Shown piece after piece: positions 53,817 through 62,917 of a stretch of DNA of 64,000 nt. Within the stretch, counting starts at the first letter, position 1, and every line of letters starts with the position of its first letter. Made by a program: the position numbers and the translations under genes. The notes beneath the pieces were generated by a model. It had not been told where the DNA came from. It saw only the letters and a program-made list of their open reading frames with translations, and ran no database searches. Source of the stretch: Natronoglomus mannanivorans (GTDB taxonomy: Archaea > Halobacteriota > Halobacteria > Halobacteriales > Natrialbaceae); NCBI GenBank assembly GCA_025517485.1, contig JAOPKB010000002.1, positions 62,001 through 126,000 on the forward strand, given 5' to 3'.

Positions 53817-53830
53817 CTATTTCGAAATAG
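53817..53830. promoter_or_regulatory. 14-bp palindrome between the PAS kinase and NosD-like genes
   Basis: CTATTTCGAAATAG is a perfect palindrome 38 bases before the NosD-like ATG and inside an AT-rich stretch (53795-53830) that could hold box A for either divergent gene. It may be an operator. The rest of the 206-bp divergent gap shows nothing else. Confidence 0.45.
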
Positions 53831-53868
53831 GTAAGTTCGGCGACTGTGTTCGAGCGTCCGATTACGGA

Positions 53869-55665
53869 ATGAGCATCACTGAAGACGCCTCGAGAGACAG
53901 ACCGATCACGGCGGCCGTGATCGCCCTGGTTGGAACGCTGCTGGTACTCGGAATCGGTGTCGGAATCGCAGTCGGCGCTGGCGGAGACGCGATCGACACG
54001 CAGGCGGACGAACCGACGGCGATCGACAGCTGCACGGAGATCGATACCGCCGGCGAGTACGAACTCGCGTCGAACCTCACGAACCGATCGACCTGCCTCG
54101 AGATCACGGAGAGCGACGTGATCGTCGACGGCGCGGGATACGGAATCGGCAGCTACGGCGCCATAGAACGAGACGAGGCGCGATACGGCGTCCACGTAAA
54201 CGACACCGAGAACGTCACCGTGCGAAACGTCTCCGTCGCCGGCTGGGGGTCGAACGACACCGGGTCGAGCGACGACGCCGCAGGGATCGCCTTCGAGAAC
54301 GTGATCGGCGGGGCGGTCGACGACGTGGCTGCCTTCGAAAACGAGGACGGGATCAGGTTCGACAACGCGACCGGGAACACGGTGACGAACGTCACCGCGA
54401 CCGAGAACTTCGCGGGAGTCTCCCTGTGGGACTCGAACGGAAATACGGTAGCGAACGTTACCGCGACCGAGAACACCGACGGGATCGCTCTCTGGGATTC
54501 CAGCGGTAACGCAGTGGTGCACAACACCGTCTCCGGAAACTACTACAACGTCGTTCTGGGGAACGCACACTGGAACACGATCGGCGACACCAGTGCGACC
54601 GGCGGCGACTACGGCCTCTTCCTGCAAGCGTCCCACCGAAACACGGTATCGAACGTCTCCGCGACCGACACCGCCGACGGCATCGTCCTCGAGCGATCGA
54701 GCGGAAACACACTGACGGCGAACACCGTCGCCGGGAGCGGTTCCGGTATCGTACTCGAGTCGTCCAGTCATCTGAACACGCTCGAGGAAAACGAACTCCA
54801 CGACAACGTCGAGGGGATTTCGGTCACGGCAGCCAGTCACAGGACTACGCTGACCGAGAACACCGTCGAGAGCCTCGACTGGGACTTGACGATCGACAAC
54901 TCGAGTGAGACGGACGTGACCGACCTCGAACTCGGTGACGAGACCGTTTCGGTAGACGGTGAGAACGTTCGGCTGCGCTCGAGTGGCGGGGACGATGTTG
55001 ATACCGATGCCGGTGCAGACGTCGACACCCAAGCGCCACCGAACCACGGTGCAGTCGGCCCAGCGTTCGAACTCGAGGCGACGAACGGCTCCTCGGCCGT
55101 CAACCTCACGACGTCGTACACCGGCGCGGGTCTCGGCGACGTCGACGAGGAAACGGTCGGATTCTGGTGGCTCGACGACGACGCCACGACGTGGGAACGA
55201 GTCGACGAATCCACTGTCGACGTGGACAATCGAACCGTCTCCGTCTCCCTCGGTGAGTCCGAGCTGGCGTCCGAGTCTGAGTCCGAAGCCGACACCGACA
55301 CCGAGAACGAGAACGAAACTGCAGCCGAGTACAATACCGGAACCGTCACCGGAACAATCGCCGTGTTCGGCCTCGAGACCTACGACCTGACCGTCTCGGT
55401 CGAGGAAGACGGCGACCCGGTAACGAACACGACGACCATCGAGGTCGTGAACACCGACACCGACGGCGTCGTCGCCATTCAGACGATCTCCGACGGCACG
55501 GCGACGTTCGACCTCCAGACCGGTACCTACGAGGTGACCGCCGACGCGAACGGATACGATCTCGTCACGGAGACGATCGCAGTCGACGGCGACGCTGCGG
55601 ATCTCACGCTCGACCTCGAACGCGACGGCGACCTCGAGGCGGAAAACGAGTCGGCTGAAGGATAG
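53869..55665 (+). CDS. Secreted right-handed beta-helix (NosD-like) surface protein
   Basis: A 598-aa protein with an N-terminal hydrophobic anchor at residues 14-40 (AAVIALVGTLLVLGIGVGIA). From about residue 75 to 350 it has repeated short strands with GN(T/A)V and NTVSGN-type turns (ENVTVRNVSVAGWG, GNTVTNVTATENFAGVSLWD, GNTLTANTVAGSGSGIVLES). This is the NosD/periplasmic copper-binding, parallel beta-helix pattern. Next comes a short PGF-like or Ig-like region (GAVGPAFELEATNGSSAVNL). An acidic Glu/Asp/Asn/Ser linker leads to a carboxypeptidase-regulatory-like domain (GTYEVTADANGYDLVTETIA). It is probably an extracellular carbohydrate- or surface-binding protein. It is divergent from the PAS kinase. 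Confidence 0.85.
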   Translation: MSITEDASRDRPITAAVIALVGTLLVLGIGVGIAVGAGGDAIDTQADEPTAIDSCTEIDTAGEYELASNLTNRSTCLEITESDVIVDGAGYGIGSYGAIERDEARYGVHVNDTENVTVRNVSVAGWGSNDTGSSDDAAGIAFENVIGGAVDDVAAFENEDGIRFDNATGNTVTNVTATENFAGVSLWDSNGNTVANVTATENTDGIALWDSSGNAVVHNTVSGNYYNVVLGNAHWNTIGDTSATGGDYGLFLQASHRNTVSNVSATDTADGIVLERSSGNTLTANTVAGSGSGIVLESSSHLNTLEENELHDNVEGISVTAASHRTTLTENTVESLDWDLTIDNSSETDVTDLELGDETVSVDGENVRLRSSGGDDVDTDAGADVDTQAPPNHGAVGPAFELEATNGSSAVNLTTSYTGAGLGDVDEETVGFWWLDDDATTWERVDESTVDVDNRTVSVSLGESELASESESEADTDTENENETAAEYNTGTVTGTIAVFGLETYDLTVSVEEDGDPVTNTTTIEVVNTDTDGVVAIQTISDGTATFDLQTGTYEVTADANGYDLVTETIAVDGDAADLTLDLERDGDLEAENESAEG

Positions 55666-55757
55666 TCGAACCCGGTAACGACAGACCCTCGAGAATCGAC
55701 GATCTCCTCGTCGTTCGTAAATCGAACCCGGGTTCGCAAGCGGGTCGAAGTCAAGCC

Positions 55758-56201
55758 TCAGGAATCCGTCGGATCGAGTTCCAGCGCCTCGTCTTGACCG
55801 TCGTCCATCGGCGCGTCGGCACGACCCGCAAACAACGCGACCACGAGGTAGACCACGCCCAGCACTCGAGTGAAGGGAACGACCCACGATTGCAACTCGA
55901 GATCCGCGGGATTCTCGTAGGCCATCCCGAGCGCACCCGTGACGAACGGTTTCGGGAACAGGGCCGCGGGAAGCCCGATCGCAGCGAGTGCCCCCCTAAA
56001 GGGAGTCGGGACCGACCGACCGCGGAGAACGAGCCAGACGAACGCGAGACCCTCGAGACGGGCCATCGGGAGCGTCCACGGGCGGAGCGTTCCCTCGCCA
56101 GGGTTCTCGAACGCGAGGCGTTCACTCCACTGGACGATCCGTTCCGGGACGAGCATCTCGAGGAGTCCGAACGCGACCAGCAGGAGTCGGAATGTGCGCA
56201 T
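55758..56201 (-). CDS. Hypothetical membrane protein
   Basis: A 147-aa protein with three or four hydrophobic stretches (residues 1-20, 50-62, 70-92, 107-125), separated by conserved-looking polar blocks (SERLAFENPGEG and GMAYENPADLELQSW) that look like an internal duplication. The C-terminal tail is acidic. Haloarchaeal homologues of similar size are annotated only as hypothetical, to my knowledge. The gene is divergent from fni with a 137-bp gap. Confidence 0.8.
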   Translation of the reverse strand: MRTFRLLLVAFGLLEMLVPERIVQWSERLAFENPGEGTLRPWTLPMARLEGLAFVWLVLRGRSVPTPFRGALAAIGLPAALFPKPFVTGALGMAYENPADLELQSWVVPFTRVLGVVYLVVALFAGRADAPMDDGQDEALELDPTDS

Positions 56202-56338
56202 AGCGGTCGTACGCGACTCGAGGACAAAAGCGAGGGGGAGGTCGCCGGACGATCGACCCCCAACCGTTCGAATCGAGCGGCCGCCGACGGAACGGACCGT
56301 TTTTCACCCCCCTTTGCGACAGTTGCGATGAGACGGAG

Positions 56339-57430
56339 ATGCCCGAACCCGAAACAGAAACCGAAACGTCCGACCGGAAAGACGACCACATCCGTATCAT
56401 CGAGGAAGAAGACGTCGAGACCACCGGGACGGGATTCGAGGACATCGAACTCGTCCACGAGGCGCTGCCCGAGATCCACCGCGACGAGATCGACACGTCG
56501 ATCTCGCTGTTCGATCACGAGCTCGCGGCACCGATCGTCATCGAGAGTATGACCGGCGGCCATCCGAACACAACGAAGCTCAACCGTGCGCTCGCGATCG
56601 CCGCCGAGGAAACCGGGATCGCGATGGGCGTCGGCAGCCAGCGCGCCGGCCTCGAACTCGACGACGAGGCGCTGCTGGAGTCGTACACCGTCGTCCGCGA
56701 CGTCGCGCCCGACGCCTTCCTCTACGGCAACGTGGGCGCCGCCCAGTTGCTCGAGTACGACGTAAACGACGTCGAGCGCGCCGTCGAGATGATCGGCGCC
56801 GACGCGATGGCGATCCACCTGAACTTCCTCCAGGAAGCCGTCCAGCCGGAGGGAGACGTCGACGCCCGCGGCTGTCTCGAGGCGATCGAGACCGTCGCCG
56901 ACGCGCTCAGCGTCCCGGTGATCGTCAAGGAGACGGGCAACGGTATCTCGGGGGATACCGCACAGCGGCTCGCCGACGCGGGCGTCGACGCCATCGACGT
57001 CGCCGGCAAGGGCGGCACGACCTGGTCCGGCATCGAATCCTACCGCGCCGCCGCCGTCGGCGCGAACCGTCAGGAACAGGTCGGCCGACTCTTCCGGGCG
57101 TGGGGGGTCCCCACGGCGGTGAGCACGCTCGAGGCCGCCGACGCCCACGACGCCGTAATCGCCAGCGGCGGCGTCCGCTCCGGGCTCGACGTGGCGAAGG
57201 CGATCGCGTTGGGCGCGCGGGCCGGCGGACTCGCCAAGCCGTTTCTCGCACCCGCCGGAAAGGGGTCCGAGACGGTCGTCGACCTGATCGAGCAACTCCG
57301 TCTGGAGTTGCAGACGGCGATGTTCGTCACCGGCTCTGCGTCGATAGCCGACCTGCAGTCGGCGGAGTACGTCGTCCTCGGCCGGACGAAAGAGTACCTC
57401 GAAGAGCGAGAATCGTCTCGAGAGCGGTAG
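56339..57430 (+). CDS. fni: Type 2 isopentenyl-diphosphate delta-isomerase
   Basis: Converts isopentenyl diphosphate to dimethylallyl diphosphate with FMN and NADPH in archaeal lipid and carotenoid synthesis. The 363-aa protein shows the family motifs [32 protein letters not shown] (read as [10 protein letters not shown]), [65 protein letters not shown] and [21 protein letters not shown] short acidic N-terminal extension (residues 1-25) is a haloarchaeal feature. The ATG at 56339 follows GGAG immediately; a leaderless transcript is possible. Downstream to 57665 is a 235-bp gap with a purine-rich run. Confidence 0.96.
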   Translation: MPEPETETETSDRKDDHIRIIEEEDVETTGTGFEDIELVHEALPEIHRDEIDTSISLFDHELAAPIVIESMTGGHPNTTKLNRALAIAAEETGIAMGVGSQRAGLELDDEALLESYTVVRDVAPDAFLYGNVGAAQLLEYDVNDVERAVEMIGADAMAIHLNFLQEAVQPEGDVDARGCLEAIETVADALSVPVIVKETGNGISGDTAQRLADAGVDAIDVAGKGGTTWSGIESYRAAAVGANRQEQVGRLFRAWGVPTAVSTLEAADAHDAVIASGGVRSGLDVAKAIALGARAGGLAKPFLAPAGKGSETVVDLIEQLRLELQTAMFVTGSASIADLQSAEYVVLGRTKEYLEERESSRER

Positions 57431-57431
57431 T

Positions 57432-57486
57432 CGGGAAACGGGAAACGGGGACGGGAAACGGTGACGGGGACGGGAACAGGAACGGC
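57432..57486. repeat. Purine-rich short repeats after fni
   Basis: Units such as GGGAAACG and GGGACGG recur over 55 bases right after the fni stop codon. No stem is obvious. The complement is a pyrimidine run, so it may terminate transcription or be simple slippage-prone DNA. Confidence 0.5.
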
Positions 57487-57665
57487 GGACTCCATCGACC
57501 GAAACGGAGTCGGAGTACACGATCGCACGACGGCCGTGTGATCCGGTGGGCGATACCTTGCGAGGAGACGACAGTTTCACCGTGTGGTGAATGGATATCA
57601 GACGTGTCTTCGAACCGGAAGGTGAGTACGATGACGAGACGACAACCTCGAGAGGTGCGATCGAA

Positions 57666-58022
57666 ATGCGACTGAGTTCGGTCTACGTCGGTGTCGAAGA
57701 CATGGAACGGGCGCTGGACTTTTATCGACAATTGTTCGAAGCGGAACCCACACAGGAAGAGGAGCGGTTTTCGACGTTCGAGTTCGACACCGTCGATTTC
57801 GGCCTCTACAACGCCGGGTACGACGGAGAGGAGATCGAGTTCGGAGACAACTGCGTCCCGAACTTCGAGGTCGAAGACGTCGAGGCCGCCTACCGGCGGA
57901 TCGAACGGTTCGCACCGGAGATGGTTCACGACGACGTCCTCGAGATCGGAGAGTATCGAACCTTCCACGTCGTCGATACGGAGGGAAACGTGATCGAAGT
58001 TTTCGATACTGAGGGGTCGTGA
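57666..58022 (+). CDS. VOC (glyoxalase/bleomycin-resistance) family protein
   Basis: A 118-aa vicinal-oxygen-chelate fold protein. The start MRLSSVYVGVEDMERALDFY is the expected first strand and helix; the longer in-frame N-terminus is not typical. The second half ends in FHVVDTEGNVIEVFDTEGS, the standard metal-proximal C-terminal strand. A His expected in the first strand is replaced by Ser/Val, so catalytic metal binding is uncertain, and a binding or dioxygenase-like role is open. A single-copy gene between fni and the MBL gene, with its own gap upstream. Confidence 0.88.
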   Translation: MRLSSVYVGVEDMERALDFYRQLFEAEPTQEEERFSTFEFDTVDFGLYNAGYDGEEIEFGDNCVPNFEVEDVEAAYRRIERFAPEMVHDDVLEIGEYRTFHVVDTEGNVIEVFDTEGS

Positions 58023-58149
58023 CGGTCGCGACGCGCGAGTTCGGGGGACGTAACGTCGACGGGTCTGTCTTCGGTACCCATGCAACGGTTGGATCGCTTC
58101 ACATCGACCGGTGGCGATTATAAGGCGATCGCCCCACAACCGATAGTCA

Positions 58150-59148
58150 ATGCACCGAATCTCGCTCGGAAACACGGTCTTCGAGGGTGCCAACAGCACC
58201 TACTGTTTCGACGGGGAGTCGACCGTCCTGATCGACACGGGCGTCGCTATCGACGAGACGCGAGCGGAACTCGAGTCCGAACTCGCAGCTCTCGGTGTCG
58301 AATTCGCCGACGTCGACGCGATCGTTCTCACGCACTACCACGCGGACCACTCCGGACTCGCCGGCGAGATCCAGGCCGAAAGTGACGCGACCGTCTACGC
58401 CCACCCTGCCGACGCACCGCTGATCGCGGGCGACGCAGGTGCGTGGGAGGATCTCGAGGCGACCCAGCGTCGACTGTTCGAGGAGTGGGGAATGCCCGAG
58501 CCCGCCCGCGAGGAACTACTGGGGTTCCTCCGGATGAGCGAGAGCGAGGGGATCTACGGCGAGCCCGTCGACGTAACACCCGTCGAAGACGGAGAGACGC
58601 TCTCGTTCGGTGTCGGTACCGACGAACGCGAACTCGAACTCGAGGTCTGCCACACGCCTGGCCACACCGCTGGCCACATCTGTCTCGTCCACGACGAGGA
58701 AATCTTCACCGGCGACGCCTTGCTCCCGGAGTACACGCCGAACGTCGGCGGCGCCGACGTCCGCGTCGACCGCCCGCTCGAGCAGTACCTCCGAACGCTC
58801 GAAATCATCGCCGACGGCGGGTTCGACCGCGCCTGGCCGGGCCACCGTGAGCCGATCGACGACCCGGCCCAGCGGGCGCGGCGGATCCGCGACCACCACG
58901 AGGAGCGCGCCTTTCGCGTGCTCTCGGCGCTCGAGTCGTCCGAACCGGCCGACGCGTGGACCGTCAGCGACCGGCTGTTCGGCGACCTCTCTACCATTCA
59001 CATCCTCCACGGCCCCGGAGAGGCCTCCGCCCACCTCGAGCATCTGACTCGAACGGGAGCGCTCGAGCGAGGCGACGCGGGCTATCGGCTGGCCGACGGC
59101 GTCGAAGAGCGCATTCGTGAGCGCGAGGACGGACGCTGGCCGCTCTGA
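58150..59148 (+). CDS. MBL-fold metallo-hydrolase
   Basis: A 332-aa hydrolase of the metallo-beta-lactamase superfamily. The zinc motif THYHADHSGL (His62, His64, Asp66, His67) is followed by HTPGHTAGHICLVH (third-site His) and FTGDALLPEYTPN (bridging Asp). GHREPID near residue 235 supplies the last His. The C-terminal ~80 residues are a winged-helix-like extension (HLEHLTRTGALERGDAGYRL), as in LACTB2-type enzymes. The substrate is unknown; hydroxyacylglutathione, lactone or RNA cleavage are all seen in the family. Confidence 0.92.
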   Translation: MHRISLGNTVFEGANSTYCFDGESTVLIDTGVAIDETRAELESELAALGVEFADVDAIVLTHYHADHSGLAGEIQAESDATVYAHPADAPLIAGDAGAWEDLEATQRRLFEEWGMPEPAREELLGFLRMSESEGIYGEPVDVTPVEDGETLSFGVGTDERELELEVCHTPGHTAGHICLVHDEEIFTGDALLPEYTPNVGGADVRVDRPLEQYLRTLEIIADGGFDRAWPGHREPIDDPAQRARRIRDHHEERAFRVLSALESSEPADAWTVSDRLFGDLSTIHILHGPGEASAHLEHLTRTGALERGDAGYRLADGVEERIREREDGRWPL

Positions 59149-59232
59149 GCGGGTTCGGACAGGAAGGTAGACACCAGCGATACCCGTCGCTGAGCGGCGT
59201 AGCGTCGATAAAAATGATCTCAGTGGCGTCCC

Positions 59233-59400
59233 TTACAGGTCGCGGGGCTGGACCGTCTTCCGGTCGTTTGCTTCGGCTCGGCGTGCAGCGTCGTTGAGCA
59301 GCTCGGACACTTCGTCGTCGAGGGCGTCGTAGAAGTCCGAGGCAACGTTTTTGTCATCGAGCGCTTCCTTCACAGCGGCTTTGACGATAAGGTCTGCCAT
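59233..59400 (-). CDS. Small histone-fold-like/DUF1931-type protein
   Basis: A 55-aa protein, MADLIVKAAVKEALDDKNVA and on to RKTVQPRDL. It is short, helical and carries the pattern (VKEAL..KNVASDFYDALD..V..LL..AARRAEANDRKTV) known from haloarchaeal small DUF1931/histone-fold-related proteins. It reads clearly as a complete gene with a TATA box 26-33 bases upstream. Convergent with the MBL gene, 84 bp away. Such proteins are thought to bind DNA, but that is inferred. Confidence 0.8.
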   Translation of the reverse strand: MADLIVKAAVKEALDDKNVASDFYDALDDEVSELLNDAARRAEANDRKTVQPRDL

Positions 59401-59425
59401 ACGATATACCCGTTCCCGTTTCCCC

Positions 59426-59433
59426 TTTATAAG
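59426..59433 (-). promoter_or_regulatory. TATA box of the small histone-fold-like gene
   Basis: CTTATAAA on the minus strand lies 26-33 bases ahead of the ATG at 59400, the spacing expected for a leaderless archaeal transcript, here one of the clearest box A sequences in the window. Confidence 0.7.
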
Positions 59434-59512
59434 CGTTCTGTTTAATCCCCGGGATAGCGGGCGTCTCGAGGGCTACAGCGGCTGTTTAGCCTCCGAAACC
59501 ACCGGAAAGTAT

Positions 59513-59635
59513 ATGACTGATGAATTTGGTTTCCGTTCGGAGCGGAAGAATTACCCCCAAAACCCGCTCGCGCGCGCTCTCACGCGCCTCTCGAACGCCC
59601 CATCGCGTCGATCACACGACGACGGATTGGAGTAG
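59513..59635 (+). CDS. Possible 40-aa ORF before larB
   Basis: MTDEFGFRSERKNYPQNPLA and on to RRSHDDGLE, stop, ending 20 bases before larB. It is short, basic and unlike any family I know. It could be a translated leader peptide or a chance frame; codon third positions are only partly GC-biased. The surrounding gap 59401-59655 has nothing else besides the TATA box described. Confidence 0.25.
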   Translation: MTDEFGFRSERKNYPQNPLARALTRLSNAPSRRSHDDGLE

Positions 59636-59655
59636 TCTCGGTCGGTAGGTGAGGT

Positions 59656-60414
59656 ATGCGCGACCTACTCGAAACCGTCGCGGCTGGCGAGCTCTCACCG
59701 GCCGAAGCGGAGGCAGAACTGGCGGGATACGTGACTGGCGACGCGGGACGGTTCGACGCCGCGCGAGAGCAGCGTCGAGGCATTCCGGAGGCGATCTTCG
59801 CGGCCGGCAAGACGCCGGCGCAGGTCGCCGAGCTCGCGGGAACGGCCGTCGAGACGACCGACCGGGCGCTGGTGACCAGAGCCGACGACGACCACGTCGC
59901 CGCACTCGAGTCCCACCTCGGCGAGGAGTACCCCGACGCGACCCTCGAACGTCGCGGCTCGTCGGTGCTCGCTTACGGTCCGGACTACGAGCGCCCGACA
60001 CTCGAGGCGACCGTCGGCATCGTCACCGCGGGGACCGTCGACGGGCCGGTCGCGGACGAGGCCCAGATCGTCTGCGAGGACGCAGGTGCGACGATCGATC
60101 GGATCGACGACGTCGGCGTCGCCGCCCTCGACCGGGTGCTCGATCAGGCCGATCGGTTGCGCGAGGCCGACGTCCTGATCGTCGCCGCGGGCCGGGAAGG
60201 AGCGCTCCCGACAGTGATCGCCGGCCTCGTCGACACGCCCGTCATCGGCGTTCCGGTCGCGAGCGGCTACGGTCACGGCGGGGACGGGGAGGCGGCGCTG
60301 TCGGGACTGCTCCAGTCGTGTACGGTGCTCTCGGTCGTGAACATCGACGCCGGATTCGTCGCCGGCGCTCAGGCGGCGCTGATCGCGCGCGCGATCGACC
60401 ACTCCGGAGAGTAA
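59656..60414 (+). CDS. larB: Nickel pincer cofactor biosynthesis protein LarB
   Basis: LarB carboxylates and hydrolyses nicotinic acid adenine dinucleotide to the first intermediate of the nickel-pincer nucleotide cofactor of lactate racemase-type enzymes. The 252-aa protein has the N-terminal LETVAAGELSPAEAEAELAG helix, the RGIPEAIFAAGKTPAQV segment, and a PurE-like C-terminal domain (TVGIVTAGTVDGPVADEAQI, DVLIVAAGREGALPTVIAGL, VIGVPVASGYGHGGDGEAAL). No larC or larE is adjacent, so the other steps are encoded elsewhere. GAGGT stands just ahead of the ATG. Confidence 0.94.
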   Translation: MRDLLETVAAGELSPAEAEAELAGYVTGDAGRFDAAREQRRGIPEAIFAAGKTPAQVAELAGTAVETTDRALVTRADDDHVAALESHLGEEYPDATLERRGSSVLAYGPDYERPTLEATVGIVTAGTVDGPVADEAQIVCEDAGATIDRIDDVGVAALDRVLDQADRLREADVLIVAAGREGALPTVIAGLVDTPVIGVPVASGYGHGGDGEAALSGLLQSCTVLSVVNIDAGFVAGAQAALIARAIDHSGE

Positions 60415-60508
60415 CACGAACCGGCCATTGTGAGAAAAAATTCTTTCACGATCGAAAATAGAAGTAGGTGTTGGGAAAGGCTATTTAACGACCGACCGAG
60501 TAGTTCCA

Positions 60509-60530
60509 CGTGCCGGTGACGTCCGGCACG
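60509..60530 (+). promoter_or_regulatory. Hairpin immediately upstream of the zinc-ribbon mini-gene
   Basis: CGTGCCGG (60509-60516) and CCGGCACG (60523-60530) pair perfectly with a 6-base loop, three bases before the ATG at 60534. A TATA-like CTATTTAAC lies at about 60481. The hairpin would occlude or mark the start codon in the mRNA. Confidence 0.55.
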
Positions 60531-60533
60531 ACC

Positions 60534-60683
60534 ATGCCCAAGTGTGACCACTGCGGCGCGCACGTCTCAGAACGGTTCGCACGCGTCTTTGCCGACGAGT
60601 ACGGTAAGGTTCGCGCGTGTACCAACTGCTCGGCCAACGCCGGTATCGCCGAAGTAGCCAAAGAGCGTGCCCGTAGTACCTGA
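60534..60683 (+). CDS. Zinc-ribbon mini-protein (DUF7563-like)
   Basis: A 49-aa protein, [20 protein letters not shown] and on, with two CxxC knuckles (Cys4/Cys7 and Cys29/Cys32) around [15 protein letters not shown]. Short haloarchaeal proteins of this kind are numerous and regulatory roles in stress or biofilm behaviour have been reported for some. The gene is preceded by the hairpin described and followed by the GIY-YIG gene. Confidence 0.8.
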   Translation: MPKCDHCGAHVSERFARVFADEYGKVRACTNCSANAGIAEVAKERARST

Positions 60684-60762
60684 CGCCCTCCCGACGTATC
60701 GGCCCCGAACGACCACACGCCCCTCGAGACGCTTTTTGTACTGCAGCATCGAACACGCACCG

Positions 60763-61029
60763 ATGAGCGAGTGCGAGACCGACCGGGACCACGTCGTCTA
60801 CGTCCTCGAGTGCGCCGACGGCAGCCTCTACACCGGCTACACGACCGACCTCGAGCGGCGAGTCGGCGAGCACAACGCGGGCGAGGGCGCGAAGTACACC
60901 CGCGGGCGAACGCCGGTCGAGGTCGTCCACTCCGAGGGGTACGACTCGCGGTCGGCCGCGATGTCTCGAGAGTACGAGATCAAGCAGTTCTCGCGTGCGC
61001 GGAAGGTTCGGCTGGTCGAGGGCGAATAG
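60763..61029 (+). CDS. GIY-YIG domain protein (UPF0213-like)
   Basis: An 88-aa single-domain protein. The ATG at 60763 gives the exact family length. The motifs [20 protein letters not shown] (GIY-YIG with YTGYT) and [20 protein letters not shown], then [18 protein letters not shown] with the catalytic-type Glu region, match the YhbQ/UPF0213 group, which are putative structure-specific nucleases. No other domain is fused. It is not part of a clear operon. Confidence 0.92.
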   Translation: MSECETDRDHVVYVLECADGSLYTGYTTDLERRVGEHNAGEGAKYTRGRTPVEVVHSEGYDSRSAAMSREYEIKQFSRARKVRLVEGE

Positions 61030-61088
61030 GAGCCTCGAGGTCGAGGTCGAGGTCAGCGTTCGGAACTCGAGAGGCGAGAATCGAAAAA

Positions 61089-61682
61089 TCAGTCGTCGTC
61101 CGCAGCAGCCCGCGACGTCGTGACATCCGGCGTGATGTAGGCGTACTCGACGAGCATCCGGCCGAGTTTCTCGACGCGCTCCTCGAGGTCGGGGTCGACG
61201 AATCGCCGCCCGTCCAGCGCGTCGGGATCGTCCTCGAACTCGCTCGAGGCGCCGCGGATACCGACCTGGTGGGGGAGGACCCAGCCGTGAACGCCGCGGA
61301 CGGTGATCCGGAGGTGATCGAGCGTCGAACCGTAGCTGCCACCGCCCGCGGTCGCGAGCAGGCCGACGGTGGTGTCCTCGTACTCGTCCCAGCCACAGTA
61401 GTCGTGGTAGTTCTTCAGCGCGCCGGAGTACGAGCCGTGGTAGACCGGCGTTCCGAGCGCGAGCGAATCGGCGTCACGGGTGATCCGTTTGACTTCCTCC
61501 TCGTCTCCCTGGACGTCGGCGTCGGGGTCGTAGACCGGGAGGTCGTACTCCCCGAGATCGAGGAGTTGCGTCTCCGCACCGGCTTCTTCGGCGGCTCGAA
61601 GGACGTACTGCAGTGCCGTTCGTGTCGTACTCTCCTCGCGGACGCTCCCGCAGACGGCGACGACGGTCGGGGCCGAACTCAT
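61089..61682 (-). CDS. NADPH-dependent FMN reductase family protein
   Basis: A 197-aa flavodoxin-fold enzyme. It opens with TVVAVCGSVREESTTRTAL (FMN phosphate loop), then ADSLALGTPVYHGSYSGALK with the conserved PVYHGSYSG, and GLLATAGGGSYGSTLDHLRI. These are the standard motifs of the NADPH-dependent FMN reductase family, used for quinone, chromate or sulfur-related reduction. It is read from the ATG at 61682; neighbours are not obviously related. Confidence 0.93.
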   Translation of the reverse strand: MSSAPTVVAVCGSVREESTTRTALQYVLRAAEEAGAETQLLDLGEYDLPVYDPDADVQGDEEEVKRITRDADSLALGTPVYHGSYSGALKNYHDYCGWDEYEDTTVGLLATAGGGSYGSTLDHLRITVRGVHGWVLPHQVGIRGASSEFEDDPDALDGRRFVDPDLEERVEKLGRMLVEYAYITPDVTTSRAAADDD

Positions 61683-61759
61683 GTTCTATCCCGTCTACGG
61701 TTTCGGATCGTAAAGCCCCGTCGCCGCTCGTCACTCCGCTGAAATCACCGGTGTCACAC

Positions 61760-62773
61760 TCACTCGTCGTGCTCGTCAGACGCCTCGGACTCGTCGGCGT
61801 CGAGCGTCGTGCGTTCGGTTGTCTCCGTGCTCGCACTCGAGTGCCCTCGATTCAGATACCGCCGTTTGCCGACAAGTACCAGCGCGAGTGGCGTCCCGAA
61901 CGCCAGCGCGTACGGCGCGAGGTACGCGCCCGCGACGACGGCCGCTCGAGCGACGGTCGCGACGCCGCCGATCGAGGAGACGAACGCGCTCACCACGCTC
62001 GTCTCGTACCACGCTGACCCCGCCTCCTTGGTCGCCGCCGTCTCCGGTTCCGGCGCTGGTTCAGACAGCGTCACCGTCACCGTCGAGTAAGCTACGCGAT
62101 CCCGCAACGACTCCCGCTGGGCCTCGAGACGCTCGATCTCCGCTTGCACCTCGCTCAACCGTTGCTCGACCGAGAGCACGTCCTGGGTCTCGTTCGCGTC
62201 CTCGTAGAGTCCGCGCAGCCGGTCGCGCTGGGTCTCGAGGTTGTCGATCCGGGCCTCGAGGTCGACGAGCTGGTCGCTGACGTCCTCGGTCCCGGTGCTG
62301 GCGTCGGTGACGTTGCCGGTCCCCTCGACGGCCGCGTAGAAGGAGTCGAACGACTCGCTCGGAACGCGGTAGGTGAGCGTTCCCTCCGTCCACGTCTCGG
62401 TTCGGTTGTCGAACTCTCGCTCGCGGGTCCGCTGGTCGGACTCGCTGAGGTAGCCGCCGCTTCCCTCGGCCTCGGCGGTGAGCTGGGTGCGCGCCGTCTC
62501 GTAGGAGTCGACGGAGACCGAGAGCTCGGCGGTTCGTATCAGCTGCCGGTCGGTCTCCTGTGTGCTCGCGACGGCCTGTCTCGCGTCGGCGTCGGCGTCC
62601 GCGTAGGTGGTCTCGTCGCCGGCCCCACCGTTACCGTTACCGGCGGCGCTGTCACCGTTTCCGTTTCCTCCGTACCGATCCGCCTCACCCGAATCGTTTC
62701 CGAGTCCCATACAGCCGGCGGTCACCGCGAGCACCACGACCACCGCGACCAGAACCACCACTTTCCGTGACAT
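61760..62773 (-). CDS. DUF4349-type lipoprotein with C-terminal membrane helix
   Basis: A 337-aa secreted membrane protein. A signal sequence and lipobox are visible (VVVVLAVTAGCMGLG, lipid Cys21). A Gly/Asn/Asp-rich linker follows. The DUF4349 domain covers about residues 75-270, with LIRTAELSVSVDSYETARTQ, TYRVPSESFDSFYAAVEGTG and the coiled-coil VDLEARIDNLETQRDRLRGL. A transmembrane helix at about 275-305 precedes a charged C-terminus that is probably cytoplasmic. The family is found in many bacteria and haloarchaea; its role is unknown. Confidence 0.9.
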   Translation of the reverse strand: MSRKVVVLVAVVVVLAVTAGCMGLGNDSGEADRYGGNGNGDSAAGNGNGGAGDETTYADADADARQAVASTQETDRQLIRTAELSVSVDSYETARTQLTAEAEGSGGYLSESDQRTREREFDNRTETWTEGTLTYRVPSESFDSFYAAVEGTGNVTDASTGTEDVSDQLVDLEARIDNLETQRDRLRGLYEDANETQDVLSVEQRLSEVQAEIERLEAQRESLRDRVAYSTVTVTLSEPAPEPETAATKEAGSAWYETSVVSAFVSSIGGVATVARAAVVAGAYLAPYALAFGTPLALVLVGKRRYLNRGHSSASTETTERTTLDADESEASDEHDE

Positions 62774-62917
62774 ATGTGCACATCTCGAGAGCCCCTTATA
62801 CCAACTCGGCTAGCTCAAACGCGTCTTTCACCGGTTGATCGCGACGGTGGTGCCGTCTAGTGACGCGCCGACCGCCCCTTCCATCGCCTTTTTCTCACCC
62901 GGCGGCGAAGCGGACGT

